NCBI GenBank assembly: GCA_902766185.1 | Contig: CACXCQ010000052.1 | Span: forward strand, 1-5,842 | Origin: an uncultured Eubacteriales bacterium | GTDB lineage: Bacteria > Bacillota > Clostridia > Peptostreptococcales > Anaerovoracaceae | Length of the DNA stretch: 5,842 nt | Direction: 5' to 3' | Shown: positions 1-5,842 of the stretch, piece after piece | Numbering within the stretch: the first letter of the stretch is position 1 | Layout: each line of letters begins with the position of its first letter | Made by a program: the position numbers and the translations under genes | The notes under the pieces: generated by a model | Told to the model about the DNA's origin: nothing | The model's input: the letters and a program-made list of their open reading frames with translations, nothing else | Databases searched by the model: none

Positions 1-966
1 GGCCCCATCGATGTGCACAGCTGGACGGCGAAGCACTTTCAGCAGGCCGACGCCCTGATCTATGTGGGGGCTGCCGGCATCGCCGTGCGGGCCATCGCGC
101 CTCACCTGGAGGACAAGACAACGGATCCTGCGGTGGTGGTCATGGATGAGCGTGCGCTTCACGTGATTCCCATCCTTTCGGGACATCTGGGAGGCGCCAA
201 CGACCTGGCGCGGGAGATCTGCGCCATCACCGGAAGCGACTGCGTGATCACCACGGCCACCGATGTGAACGGAGTGTTCGCTGTGGACGAATGGTCGAAG
301 CGGCAGAACTGCGTTTTGCTGGAGAGAGAAAAGATCATGCACATCTCCGGGACGCTTCTCGCCGGCGGACGGATCAGCGTCTACAGCAGATGGCCCATCG
401 CAGGGAAGGTCCCCGATGGCATCGACCTCATTTCCATCGATGCGGAGCCCTACGCCTATGATCAGGCAGAAGAAATGGAAGGGGATCCCGGGTTCGACAC
501 CAATGACATCGACGTCAGCCTGGACACCGAAGTGGTGGGAAGACATCCCCTTCACCTGGTGCCGCAGATCTGCGTTCTGGGGGTAGGATGCCGCAGAGGA
601 ACCAGCGCGGAAGCCATCGAAGAGAGGCTGTTCGATGTGCTGGAGGCCACCTGCGTCCATCCCGCGGCCATCTGCGCAGTGGCCACCATCGACCTCAAGA
701 AGGACGAACCCGGACTGATCAGGTTTTGCGAGGAGCACGGATGGGAACTGCTGACCTACACCAGCCAGGAACTCCAGGGAACGCCGGGGACATTCACGCC
801 CTCCGCCTTCGTTTCCTCCATCACAGGTGTGGACAACGTCTGCGAGCGGGCAGCGGTGCTGGCCTCAGGGGGTGAACTCATCCAGAAGAAGATCGCGGTG
901 GGCGGGGTGACCATGGCCATGGCGACGAAGCCCTACGCGCCGGACTGGAACTGGCTGCAGGAATGA
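1..966 (+). CDS. cbiG: CbiG, cobalt-precorrin-5A hydrolase (5'-partial)
   Basis: CbiG opens the delta-lactone of cobalt-precorrin-5A and releases the two-carbon fragment as acetaldehyde, giving cobalt-precorrin-5B in the anaerobic corrin pathway (family knowledge). The frame is open to the left edge, so 321 residues are visible and the N-terminus lies outside. Family members are about 350 residues, so roughly 30-40 are missing; the GTG at 13 is internal, not a start. Visible residues about 5-65 match the CbiG N-terminal domain (DVHSWTAKHF, YVGAAGIAVRAIAP, LSGHLGGAN). The variable middle domain follows, and the C-terminal CobE/CbiG_C domain begins near residue 190 with the diagnostic GVGCRRGT (about 194-201), continues through GTPGTFTPSAF and ends in GGVTMAMATKP. 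It is probably cytoplasmic, since no membrane segment is seen. It ends in TGA, 16 nt before cbiH. CbiG has no counterpart of this kind in the aerobic route, so it identifies the pathway type. Confidence 0.96.
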   Translation, partial: GPIDVHSWTAKHFQQADALIYVGAAGIAVRAIAPHLEDKTTDPAVVVMDERALHVIPILSGHLGGANDLAREICAITGSDCVITTATDVNGVFAVDEWSKRQNCVLLEREKIMHISGTLLAGGRISVYSRWPIAGKVPDGIDLISIDAEPYAYDQAEEMEGDPGFDTNDIDVSLDTEVVGRHPLHLVPQICVLGVGCRRGTSAEAIEERLFDVLEATCVHPAAICAVATIDLKKDEPGLIRFCEEHGWELLTYTSQELQGTPGTFTPSAFVSSITGVDNVCERAAVLASGGELIQKKIAVGGVTMAMATKPYAPDWNWLQE

Positions 967-982
967 AAGGAGACACACGAAG

Positions 983-1729
983 ATGAACACAGTCTATGCT
1001 GTTGGCATCGGCCCCGGAGACAGGGCATTTTTCACAGAGGAAGCGATACAGACGCTGGAGAAGGTGGACGTGATCGCCGGCTACACGGTGTACGCGGACC
1101 TGGTGCGGGATCTTTTCCCGGATAAGGAGATCTTCACCACGCCCATGAAGCAGGAGATCCAGCGGTGCCGGTGGGCCATCGAGACCGCAAAGGCAGGGCG
1201 CAGCGTGGCCATGATCTGCAGCGGCGACGCCGGAGTCTACGGCATGGCAGGCCTGCTTTTTGAGCTGGCGGAGCAGTATGGCGACGTGGACGTGGAGGTG
1301 GTCAGCGGGGTGACGGCAGCCATGTCGGGAGCGGCCGTACTGGGCGCGCCCATCGGACACGACTTCTGCCTCATCTCTCTTTCTGATCTGCTGACCCCGT
1401 GGGAGCTGATCGAAAAGCGCCTGCGGTGCGCGGCGGAGGGAGACTTCGCGGTCTGCCTGTACAACCCGAAATCGAAGAAGCGCAGCGACTATCTGGAGAA
1501 GGCCTGCCGCATCCTGATGGAGCGCAAGAGCCCGGATACCGTCTGCGGATGGGTGAGAAACATCGGCCGGGAGGGCCAGGAATACCGCGTGGTCACCCTG
1601 AAGGAACTGCCGGGAGAGCCCATCGATATGTTCACCACGGTGTTCATCGGATCAGAGACGACCCGGAACATCGGCGGGCGCATGGTGACTCCGAGAGGAT
1701 ATCAGCAGAGGAGCGAATTCGCCCGGTAG
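983..1729 (+). CDS. cbiH: CbiH, cobalt-precorrin-3/4-forming C17-methyltransferase (ring contraction)
   Basis: This SAM-dependent enzyme methylates C17 of the cobalt-precorrin-3 macrocycle and drives ring contraction to cobalt-precorrin-4 with formation of the lactone that CbiG later opens (family knowledge). The 248 residues match the usual length of a single-domain CobJ/CbiH protein. It shows the tetrapyrrole-methylase signatures: GIGPGD at residues 8-13, the SGDAGVYGMAG segment at about 80-90, SGVTAAMSGAAVLGAPIGHDF at about 108-128 and the CLYNPKSKKR segment at about 158-167, which is typical of C17-methyltransferases. There is no C-terminal extension of the Fe-S type reported for some long CbiH proteins. 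The ATG at 983 is supported by an AAAGGAG site at 966-972 with a 10-nt spacer. The name CobJ is the aerobic equivalent; CbiH is preferred because cbiG is next door. Confidence 0.95.
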   Translation: MNTVYAVGIGPGDRAFFTEEAIQTLEKVDVIAGYTVYADLVRDLFPDKEIFTTPMKQEIQRCRWAIETAKAGRSVAMICSGDAGVYGMAGLLFELAEQYGDVDVEVVSGVTAAMSGAAVLGAPIGHDFCLISLSDLLTPWELIEKRLRCAAEGDFAVCLYNPKSKKRSDYLEKACRILMERKSPDTVCGWVRNIGREGQEYRVVTLKELPGEPIDMFTTVFIGSETTRNIGGRMVTPRGYQQRSEFAR

Positions 1730-1730
1730 C

Positions 1731-1736
1731 GGAAGG
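1731..1736 (+). promoter_or_regulatory. Ribosome-binding site that fixes the cbiJ start
   Basis: GGAAGG lies in the 15-nt gap after the cbiH stop. It is 8 nt from the ATG at 1745 but its last base is the first base of the alternative GTG at 1736, so it can only serve the ATG. This is read directly from the sequence; use of the site is inferred. Confidence 0.7.
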
Positions 1737-1744
1737 TGTCGGAT

Positions 1745-2527
1745 ATGAGAACAGTGATATTCGCAGGGACAACAGAGGGGAGAGAACTGTCGGAAGCTCT
1801 GGCAAAGGCAGGAGCGCAGGTGACCGTCAGCGTGGCTTCGGAATACGGCGCGGAGGAGCAGGGAGAGTGCTCCGGGATCACCGTGGAAGAGGGGCTGAAG
1901 GACGAGGAGCAGATGCGGCAGATGATCCGGGAGGCCGATCTGGTGGTGGACGCCACCCATCCTTATGCGGTGCTGGCCACGGAGAACATCCGCCTTGCTG
2001 CGGAAAAAGAAGGCAAAGAGCTGCTGCGGCTGATCCGCGACCGGAGCGGGGAAGAACTGACGAAGGACGGAGAGATCCGGTATGCTGAAGACGCCGCGGA
2101 AGCAGCTGCGGCCGCCCTTCAGGCGGCCGGGCCGGAGGGAAGGATCATGCTCACCACCGGGGCAAAGGACCTGCCGGTGTATGCGGAGCATATCGATCCG
2201 GAGCATCTTTATCCCAGAGTGCTCCCGCTGGTTGGGAGCATCGAAGCCTGCCAGGAGTGCGGCATCCCAAGAAGGAACATCCTGGCGATCCAGGGACCCT
2301 TCAGCCAGGCGCTGAACGAAGCGCTGATCCGGGATTTTGCCATCGATGTGATGATCACCAAGGAGAGCGGCGCGGCAGGAGGGTTCAGCGAAAAGATCCT
2401 GGCCTGCCGGCAGTGCGGCATCCCGGCCATCGTCATCGCCCGGCCGGAGGAGCAGGGCCTGCCTTTTGAGGAGGTGCTGGAGGTCTGCCTGAAGCGGCTG
2501 GAGGAAGAGACGGGAAAGGACGATTGA
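1745..2527 (+). CDS. cbiJ: CbiJ, cobalt-precorrin-6A reductase
   Basis: The enzyme reduces a double bond of the macrocycle (cobalt-precorrin-6A to 6B) with a nicotinamide cofactor (CobK/CbiJ family knowledge). The 260-residue protein is of normal family length. It begins with the nucleotide-binding segment VIFAGTTEGRELS (residues 4-16), followed by DATHPYA (69-75), AIQGPFSQALN (181-191) and the C-terminal ITKESGAAGGFSEK (204-217) with GIPAIVIARP, all characteristic of the family. I start at the ATG at 1745 because GGAAGG at 1731-1736 lies 8 nt upstream. An in-frame GTG at 1736 would add three residues (MSD) but overlaps that site. It follows cbiH after 15 nt and its TGA stop directly abuts the ATG of cbiET. 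An alanine-rich run at about 117-128 sits in a loop or helix and is the only compositional oddity. Confidence 0.95.
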   Translation: MRTVIFAGTTEGRELSEALAKAGAQVTVSVASEYGAEEQGECSGITVEEGLKDEEQMRQMIREADLVVDATHPYAVLATENIRLAAEKEGKELLRLIRDRSGEELTKDGEIRYAEDAAEAAAAALQAAGPEGRIMLTTGAKDLPVYAEHIDPEHLYPRVLPLVGSIEACQECGIPRRNILAIQGPFSQALNEALIRDFAIDVMITKESGAAGGFSEKILACRQCGIPAIVIARPEEQGLPFEEVLEVCLKRLEEETGKDD

Positions 2528-3799
2528 ATGAGTGTAATACTGGTTGGAACGGGCTGCGGAAGCCCGGACAATATGACCATAGAGGTCAGGCAGGCGCTGA
2601 TGCAGGCCGATCTTATCATCGGGGCGAAGCGCCTTGTGGAGGGCTTCGGGCCGGAGGTCAAGGGCCGGCGCCAGCCGGCGATCTACGCGAAGGATATCTG
2701 CGAAATGATCCGGAATGAGGTGGGAGCGACCGCTGCGGATGGCGGCGCCCCGGCTGAGCCGGCCGGCGGCGCATCGACTGAGCCGAAGATCTGCGTTGCC
2801 TTCAGCGGAGACTCCGGGTTCTATTCCGGAACGCGGTCTCTCCTGCCTTTGCTTGAGCAGGAGGGGATCGAAGCAGAGGTGCTGCCCGGGATCTCCAGCA
2901 TCCAGGTATTTGCATCTAGACTGCGGGAGCCCTGGCAGGACTGGCGGCTGATCTCCGCTCACGGAACGGACTGCGACGCGGTGACGGAAGTGATGCGCGG
3001 AAGTTCCGTGTTTTTCCTTACCGGCGGAGAACTTACGCCCACAGAACTCTGCGGCCAGCTGACGGAAGCGGGACTGGGAGAGCTTGAGGTGACCGTGGGA
3101 GAGCGGCTGACCTATGAAGACGAACGGATCCTGAAGGGCACTGCGCAGGCGTTTGCGAAGGAGCAGTTCGCGCCCCTTTCGGTGATGCTCGTCCGGCCTG
3201 CGCGGACAGCGGGAGATCTGACCCCCGGGATCCCGGATGAGGCCTTCATCCGCGGAAAGGTCCCCATGACGAAGGAGATCGTGCGGGCGGCGATCCTCGC
3301 GCAGATGCAGGTCCGCGATACGGATCTGGTCTGGGATGTGGGCGCGGGAACCGGCAGCGTTTCGGTGGAACTGGCCATGAAAGCCTCCCGGGGAAAGGTC
3401 TATGCGGTTGAGCGGGAGCCGGAGGGCGCCGAGCTGATCGGGCGCAACCGGGAGAAGTTCGGCGTGTGGAACCTGCGGGTCCTGCAGGGAGAAGCACCGG
3501 AAGCGCTGGAGGAACTGCCGGCGCCGGACAAGGTTTTCGTCGGAGGGTCGGACGGCAATCTGGAGGAGATCATCCGGATCGCCCTGAACAGAAATCCCCA
3601 GGCGTTGATCTGCGTGTCCGCCATCGTGCTGGAGACCATACAGGAGGCGGTCCGGATCATGAGCCGGGAGGGAATGGACGTGAACATCATCCAGGTGGCG
3701 GTGAGCACTGCCAGGACCCTGGGAGAAGGCGACGGATGCAGGCATATGATGATGGGCGGCAATCCGATCTTCATCATCACCGGAGGTCGCCATGTATAG
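2528..3799 (+). CDS. cbiET: CbiET fusion, cobalt-precorrin-6B/7 C5,C15-methyltransferase (decarboxylating), CobL-like
   Basis: One 423-residue chain joins two enzymes. The N-terminal CbiE half (about 1-225) methylates C5. The C-terminal CbiT half (about 240-423) methylates C15 and decarboxylates the C12 acetate chain, giving cobalt-precorrin-8 (family knowledge). CbiE signatures are VGTGCGSPDNMT (6-17), FSGDSGFYSG (92-101), PGISSIQVFASRL (120-132), SAHGTD (143-148) and LTGGELTP (164-171). CbiT shows the PMTKEIVRA entry motif (246-254) and a class I SAM-binding loop DVGAGTGSVS (270-279), with VGGSDGNLEE further on. Separate cbiE and cbiT genes occur in many anaerobes; fusion is the CobL arrangement. 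A Gly/Ala/Pro/Glu-rich insertion at about 67-86 interrupts the CbiE half and contains a tandem duplication. GGGAAAGGA at 2512-2520 serves as ribosome-binding site, 7 nt from the ATG. The stop overlaps the cbiA start by 8 nt. Confidence 0.95.
   Translation: MSVILVGTGCGSPDNMTIEVRQALMQADLIIGAKRLVEGFGPEVKGRRQPAIYAKDICEMIRNEVGATAADGGAPAEPAGGASTEPKICVAFSGDSGFYSGTRSLLPLLEQEGIEAEVLPGISSIQVFASRLREPWQDWRLISAHGTDCDAVTEVMRGSSVFFLTGGELTPTELCGQLTEAGLGELEVTVGERLTYEDERILKGTAQAFAKEQFAPLSVMLVRPARTAGDLTPGIPDEAFIRGKVPMTKEIVRAAILAQMQVRDTDLVWDVGAGTGSVSVELAMKASRGKVYAVEREPEGAELIGRNREKFGVWNLRVLQGEAPEALEELPAPDKVFVGGSDGNLEEIIRIALNRNPQALICVSAIVLETIQEAVRIMSREGMDVNIIQVAVSTARTLGEGDGCRHMMMGGNPIFIITGGRHV
2741..2788 (+). repeat. 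Imperfect 24-bp tandem duplication in the CbiE half of cbiET
   Basis: Two adjacent 24-bp units (2741-2764 and 2765-2788) agree at 18 of their first 21 bases and encode GGAPAEP-A and GGASTEP-K. They form most of a Gly/Ala/Pro/Glu-rich insertion (residues about 67-86) placed just before the core strand KICVAFSGDSG. The reading frame is kept. The likely origin is an in-frame slippage or duplication in a surface loop that has since diverged. Confidence 0.7.
3782..3786 (+). promoter_or_regulatory. Ribosome-binding site of cbiA inside the end of cbiET
   Basis: GGAGG sits 5 nt before the cbiA ATG and is translated as part of the last codons of cbiET. Together with the 8-nt gene overlap it suggests reinitiation by ribosomes finishing cbiET. 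Confidence 0.7.
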
Positions 3800-5267
3800 G
3801 ATAATGATCACAGCAGCAGCCTCCAACAGCGGCAAGACGGCCGTGACCTGCGGGCTGCTGGCTTTGCTTTCCCGCAAGGGATTCGACCCTTGCGCGTTCA
3901 AATGCGGCCCCGACTATATCGACCCCATGTTCCACCGCTCGGTGCTTGGCATCCAAAGCCGGAACCTGGACGTTTTTCTTGCGGGCGAAGAGGGGGTCAG
4001 GCAGGCCTTCGCGCAGGGTCTGCAGGGTCATGGCGCCGCGGTGTGCGAGGGCGTCATGGGCTATTACGATGGTATCGCAAAGGCAGGCGATGCCGGCAGC
4101 GCAAAGGCTGGGCAGCCGGCTTCCGCTGGAGATGCCGCTTCCGCCCGGGCCAGCGCATGGCACGTAGCGCAGCTCTGCGAGCTGCCGGCGGTGCTTGTTC
4201 TCCGCCCGAAGGGCGCGGCCCTGACTCTGGCGGCGGTGATCAAAGGGATGGCGGAGTTTAAGAGCCCGAGTAACATCAGCGGCGTGATCTTCAACGACTG
4301 CAGCGAGATGTATTACCGGACTTACGGGCCGCTGATCGAGCGGGCCTCGGGCATTCCTGTGCTGGGGTATCTGCCTCATATGGAAGAAGCGGTCTTTGAG
4401 AGCCGCCATCTGGGGCTGATGACAGCGGAGGAGATCCGGGACCTGAGCAGCCGGATCGAGCGCATCGCGGACAAGATGGAAGAGACCATCGACATGGAGC
4501 GGCTGCTTGCGGTGATGAAGGGACCGGGCGCTCCGGATATGCCAGACGCTTCGGATATGCCGGACGCTTCGGATATCCCGGACGCTTCGGCGGAAGGACG
4601 CGAACCGGTGCCGGTCAGGATTGCTGTCGCGAGGGACGCCGCGTTCAACTTCATCTACGCGGAGTCCATCACCGCCCTGGAAAAAGCCGGGGCGCAGATC
4701 GTCTGGTTCAGCCCGCTGGTAGACCAGGTTTTGCCTGAGGACATCCAGGGGCTGTATCTGCCCGGCGGATATCCGGAACTGTACGGAAAAGAACTGTCGG
4801 AGAACGCCGGGATGCGGGAACAGATCCGGGCAGCGGTCACTGGAGGCCTTCCGACCATCGCTGAGTGCGGCGGGTTCCTTTATCTTGGGGAGACGCTTGC
4901 GGACGCGGAAGGAAACACCTGGTCCGTGGCAGGCGCGCTTCCGGGGCACGGCGCCGGAACCGGAAAGCTTGTCCGGTTCGGATACGGCTTCATCGGATGC
5001 GACGAGGACAGCATGCTGTTCCGTACGGGTGAGCAGATCCCGGTGCACGAATTCCACTACTGGGATACCACGGCGCAGGGGAGCGACCTGGTCCTGACGA
5101 AGAATTCCACTGGAAAACAGTGGAGCTTCGGTTACGCGTCGGAGAGTCTGTACGCGGGATTTCCCCATCTTTATCTGGCGCGGCGGGCGGCGGATGAGGA
5201 GACGCTGGCGGACCGGTTCGTGCAGGCTGCCCGGAAAAAGAAAAACGCACAGGGGAGGACGGTGTGA
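3792..5267 (+). CDS. cbiA: CbiA, cobyrinate a,c-diamide synthase
   Basis: CbiA uses ATP and glutamine to amidate the a and c carboxylates of cobyrinate (family knowledge). The N-terminal dethiobiotin-synthetase-like ATP domain shows SNSGKT (residues 11-16), FKCGPDYIDPMFH (36-48) and EGVMGYYDG (86-94). The C-terminal class I glutamine amidotransferase domain begins near 274 and shows LYLPGGYPELYGKELSEN (321-338), AECGGFLYLG with the likely nucleophile C359, and HEFHYWD with the likely catalytic H422. At 491 residues it is some 30-40 longer than typical members. The excess is explained by two low-complexity insertions, at about 96-121 (between GYYDG and the SAWHVA helix) and about 248-266 (interdomain linker). 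Core motifs are intact, so activity is expected. The ATG has GGAGG 5 nt upstream, inside the end of cbiET. The aerobic homologue is CobB (hydrogenobyrinate as substrate); context favours CbiA. The tail is Lys/Arg-rich (RKKKNAQGR). Confidence 0.95.
   Translation: MYRIMITAAASNSGKTAVTCGLLALLSRKGFDPCAFKCGPDYIDPMFHRSVLGIQSRNLDVFLAGEEGVRQAFAQGLQGHGAAVCEGVMGYYDGIAKAGDAGSAKAGQPASAGDAASARASAWHVAQLCELPAVLVLRPKGAALTLAAVIKGMAEFKSPSNISGVIFNDCSEMYYRTYGPLIERASGIPVLGYLPHMEEAVFESRHLGLMTAEEIRDLSSRIERIADKMEETIDMERLLAVMKGPGAPDMPDASDMPDASDIPDASAEGREPVPVRIAVARDAAFNFIYAESITALEKAGAQIVWFSPLVDQVLPEDIQGLYLPGGYPELYGKELSENAGMREQIRAAVTGGLPTIAECGGFLYLGETLADAEGNTWSVAGALPGHGAGTGKLVRFGYGFIGCDEDSMLFRTGEQIPVHEFHYWDTTAQGSDLVLTKNSTGKQWSFGYASESLYAGFPHLYLARRAADEETLADRFVQAARKKKNAQGRTV
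4077..4154 (+). repeat. Degenerate 8-codon repeat in the synthetase domain of cbiA
   Basis: Residues 96-121 of CbiA can be lined up as AKAGDAGS / AKAGQPAS / A-GDAAS / ARAS, encoded by units starting at 4077, 4101, 4125 and 4143. The first two begin with the same eight bases (GCAAAGGC). The block separates the conserved EGVMGYYDG motif from the SAWHVA helix, where related proteins have a shorter loop. The unit boundaries are less certain than those of the linker repeat because the copies have diverged. Confidence 0.55.
4534..4587 (+). repeat. Three 18-bp tandem repeats in the CbiA interdomain linker
   Basis: Units 4534-4551, 4552-4569 and 4570-4587 are contiguous 18-bp copies; each differs from the next at a single base (A to G at unit base 11, then G to C at unit base 8). 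They encode three hexapeptides of the form D-M/I-P-D-A-S (residues about 249-266), right between the helix ending the ATP domain and the amidotransferase domain that begins at about 274. The near identity points to recent expansion. The copies keep frame and contain no stop. Confidence 0.92.
5251..5258 (+). promoter_or_regulatory. Ribosome-binding site of cbiB inside the end of cbiA
   Basis: AGGGGAGG lies 8 nt upstream of the cbiB ATG and within the last codons of cbiA. It is a strong match to the anti-Shine-Dalgarno sequence and supports ATG 5267 as the cbiB start. Confidence 0.75.
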
Positions 5268-5842
5268 TGCTGTTTCTGCTCCTGTTTGAACTGTCGATCG
5301 TGTTCGGCTTTCTGCTGGATCTGTTGCTTGCGGATCCGGAGAAGATCCCTCATCCGGTGGTGATCATCGGCAAGGGGATCTCCCTTCTGGAGGGGAGCCT
5401 GCGAAAGGCGTTTGCGGATACGCCGGCGGGGCGCCGGCGGGCAGGAACCGTTATGGCGGTCCTGATCCCGGTAACGGTCTACGTGGTCTCCGCGGGGCTG
5501 TGCATTCTGGCGTGGATCATCCACCCCATCGCCTTTTTTCTGTTGCACACCCTCTGGTGCTGGCAGGCCATAGCCGTTCGCGGACTGGCGAAGGAAGCAA
5601 AAAACGTGTACCGCTGCCTTTGCGCGGACGTGCCGGATGACCCTTCGCAGGACCGGCTGGAAGCCTCCCGCAAGGCGGTGTCCCGCATCGTTGGCCGGGA
5701 TACCCAGGCGCTGGACGAAAAGGGCGTGACCCGGGCGGCGGTGGAGACCGTGGCGGAGAACTACTCCGACGGAGTCATGGCGCCGTTTTTCTATATGATG
5801 CTTGGAGGCGCGCCTCTGGCGCTGACCTATAAGTCCGTCAAC
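5267..5842 (+). CDS. cbiB: CbiB, adenosylcobinamide-phosphate synthase (3'-partial)
   Basis: CbiB is an integral membrane protein that attaches the (R)-1-aminopropan-2-ol (phosphate) arm to adenosylcobyrate (family knowledge; CobD in the aerobic nomenclature). The frame is open from the ATG at 5267 to the right edge, giving 192 residues of a protein usually about 310-320 long. It begins with a hydrophobic segment (about 2-21), followed by ADPEKIPHPVVIIGKGI (22-38), which matches the conserved DP..HPV..IG motif. Two further hydrophobic stretches lie at about 61-83 and 84-99. The diagnostic cytoplasmic block follows: IVGRDTQALDE (141-151), VETVAENYSDGVMAPFFY (159-176) and the start of the YK.VN motif at the edge (188-192). 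The start overlaps the cbiA stop by one base (TGATG), and AGGGGAGG at 5251-5258 lies 8 nt upstream, indicating coupled translation. Confidence 0.94.
   Translation, partial: MLFLLLFELSIVFGFLLDLLLADPEKIPHPVVIIGKGISLLEGSLRKAFADTPAGRRRAGTVMAVLIPVTVYVVSAGLCILAWIIHPIAFFLLHTLWCWQAIAVRGLAKEAKNVYRCLCADVPDDPSQDRLEASRKAVSRIVGRDTQALDEKGVTRAAVETVAENYSDGVMAPFFYMMLGGAPLALTYKSVN

Noticed and set aside
13..15. GTG as the start of cbiG
   Set aside because: The frame is open upstream to the edge, no ribosome-binding site precedes it, and the family needs about 30-40 more N-terminal residues.
1399..2088. Plus-strand 229-codon open frame bridging cbiH and cbiJ
   Set aside because: It is a shifted frame of two well-supported genes, with Arg/Gly-rich low-information translation.
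2109..2129. GC-rich perfect hairpin (8-bp stem, 5-nt loop) that could be a terminator
   Set aside because: It lies in the middle of cbiJ, encodes its Ala-rich stretch and is not followed by a T run.
1652..3901. Very long open frame (749 codons) on the minus strand across cbiJ and cbiET
   Set aside because: Its codons are in exact register with the sense codons of cbiJ and cbiET, so it stays open simply because these GC-rich genes avoid TTA, CTA and TCA. The translation is Arg/His/Pro/Leu-rich with no recognisable motif, and the sense genes are certain.
4534..4587. Tandem units considered as a CRISPR or regulatory iteron array
   Set aside because: The copies are directly contiguous with no spacers, keep the cbiA frame and vary only at single bases, so they are a coding minisatellite.
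5106..5124. Hairpin with a 7-bp stem and GAAAA loop
   Set aside because: It is inside cbiA, in conserved C-terminal coding sequence, with no T run after it; probably chance.
3777..5168. 463-codon open frame on the minus strand across cbiA
   Set aside because: Same register effect as above: it is the codon-by-codon reverse complement of cbiA, which has clear catalytic motifs.
5421..5441. 10-bp direct repeat (CGCCGGCGGG) separated by one base in cbiB
   Set aside because: Short GC-rich coding repeat in a loop (TPAGRRRAG); too short to claim as a separate expansion or a site.
5171..5688. Minus-strand open frames in the last 700 bases
   Set aside because: The plus strand carries CbiB signatures (VGRDT, ETVAEN) in one uninterrupted frame to the window edge; the minus-strand frames are shadows.

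Overview
The window is a tightly packed, single-strand (+) segment of a cobalamin (vitamin B12) biosynthesis operon. It carries six genes in the order cbiG (5' end cut by the window) - cbiH - cbiJ - cbiET - cbiA - cbiB (3' end cut by the window). CbiG is a marker of the anaerobic, early-cobalt-insertion route, so the organism probably makes the corrin ring without oxygen. Sequence and codon usage are GC-rich with strong G/C preference at third positions, and most genes have purine-rich AAGGAGG-like ribosome-binding sites. The most likely source is a GC-rich anaerobic Bacillota (Clostridia-type). This taxonomic guess is inference; no marker gene is present to prove it.

Layout: 1-966 cbiG (cobalt-precorrin-5A hydrolase, missing its N-terminus); 983-1729 cbiH (C17-methyltransferase/ring contraction); 1745-2527 cbiJ (cobalt-precorrin-6A reductase); 2528-3799 cbiET (fused C5 and C15 methyltransferase/decarboxylase); 3792-5267 cbiA (cobyrinate a,c-diamide synthase); 5267-5842 cbiB (adenosylcobinamide-phosphate synthase, first 192 residues). 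The junctions are a 16-nt gap, a 15-nt gap, an abutting TGA/ATG, an 8-nt overlap and a 1-nt overlap. This argues for one polycistronic mRNA with translational coupling. No promoter, terminator, riboswitch, RNA gene or mobile element is visible, and no stretch over 300 bases lacks a gene.

Together the enzymes cover ring contraction (CbiH), removal of the C2 unit by lactone opening (CbiG), ring reduction (CbiJ), the last two ring methylations with acetate decarboxylation (CbiET), amidation of side chains a and c (CbiA) and attachment of the aminopropanol arm at the membrane (CbiB). The remaining steps expected for the route (cobalt chelatase, CbiL, CbiF, CbiD, CbiC, CbiP) are not in the window.

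The pathway itself is ordinary. The one unexpected pattern is three in-frame, tandem-repeat-derived, low-complexity insertions in two adjacent enzymes: an imperfect 8-codon duplication in the CbiE half of CbiET, an imperfect 8-codon repeat in the synthetase domain of CbiA, and three nearly identical 18-bp (6-codon) repeats in the interdomain linker of CbiA.
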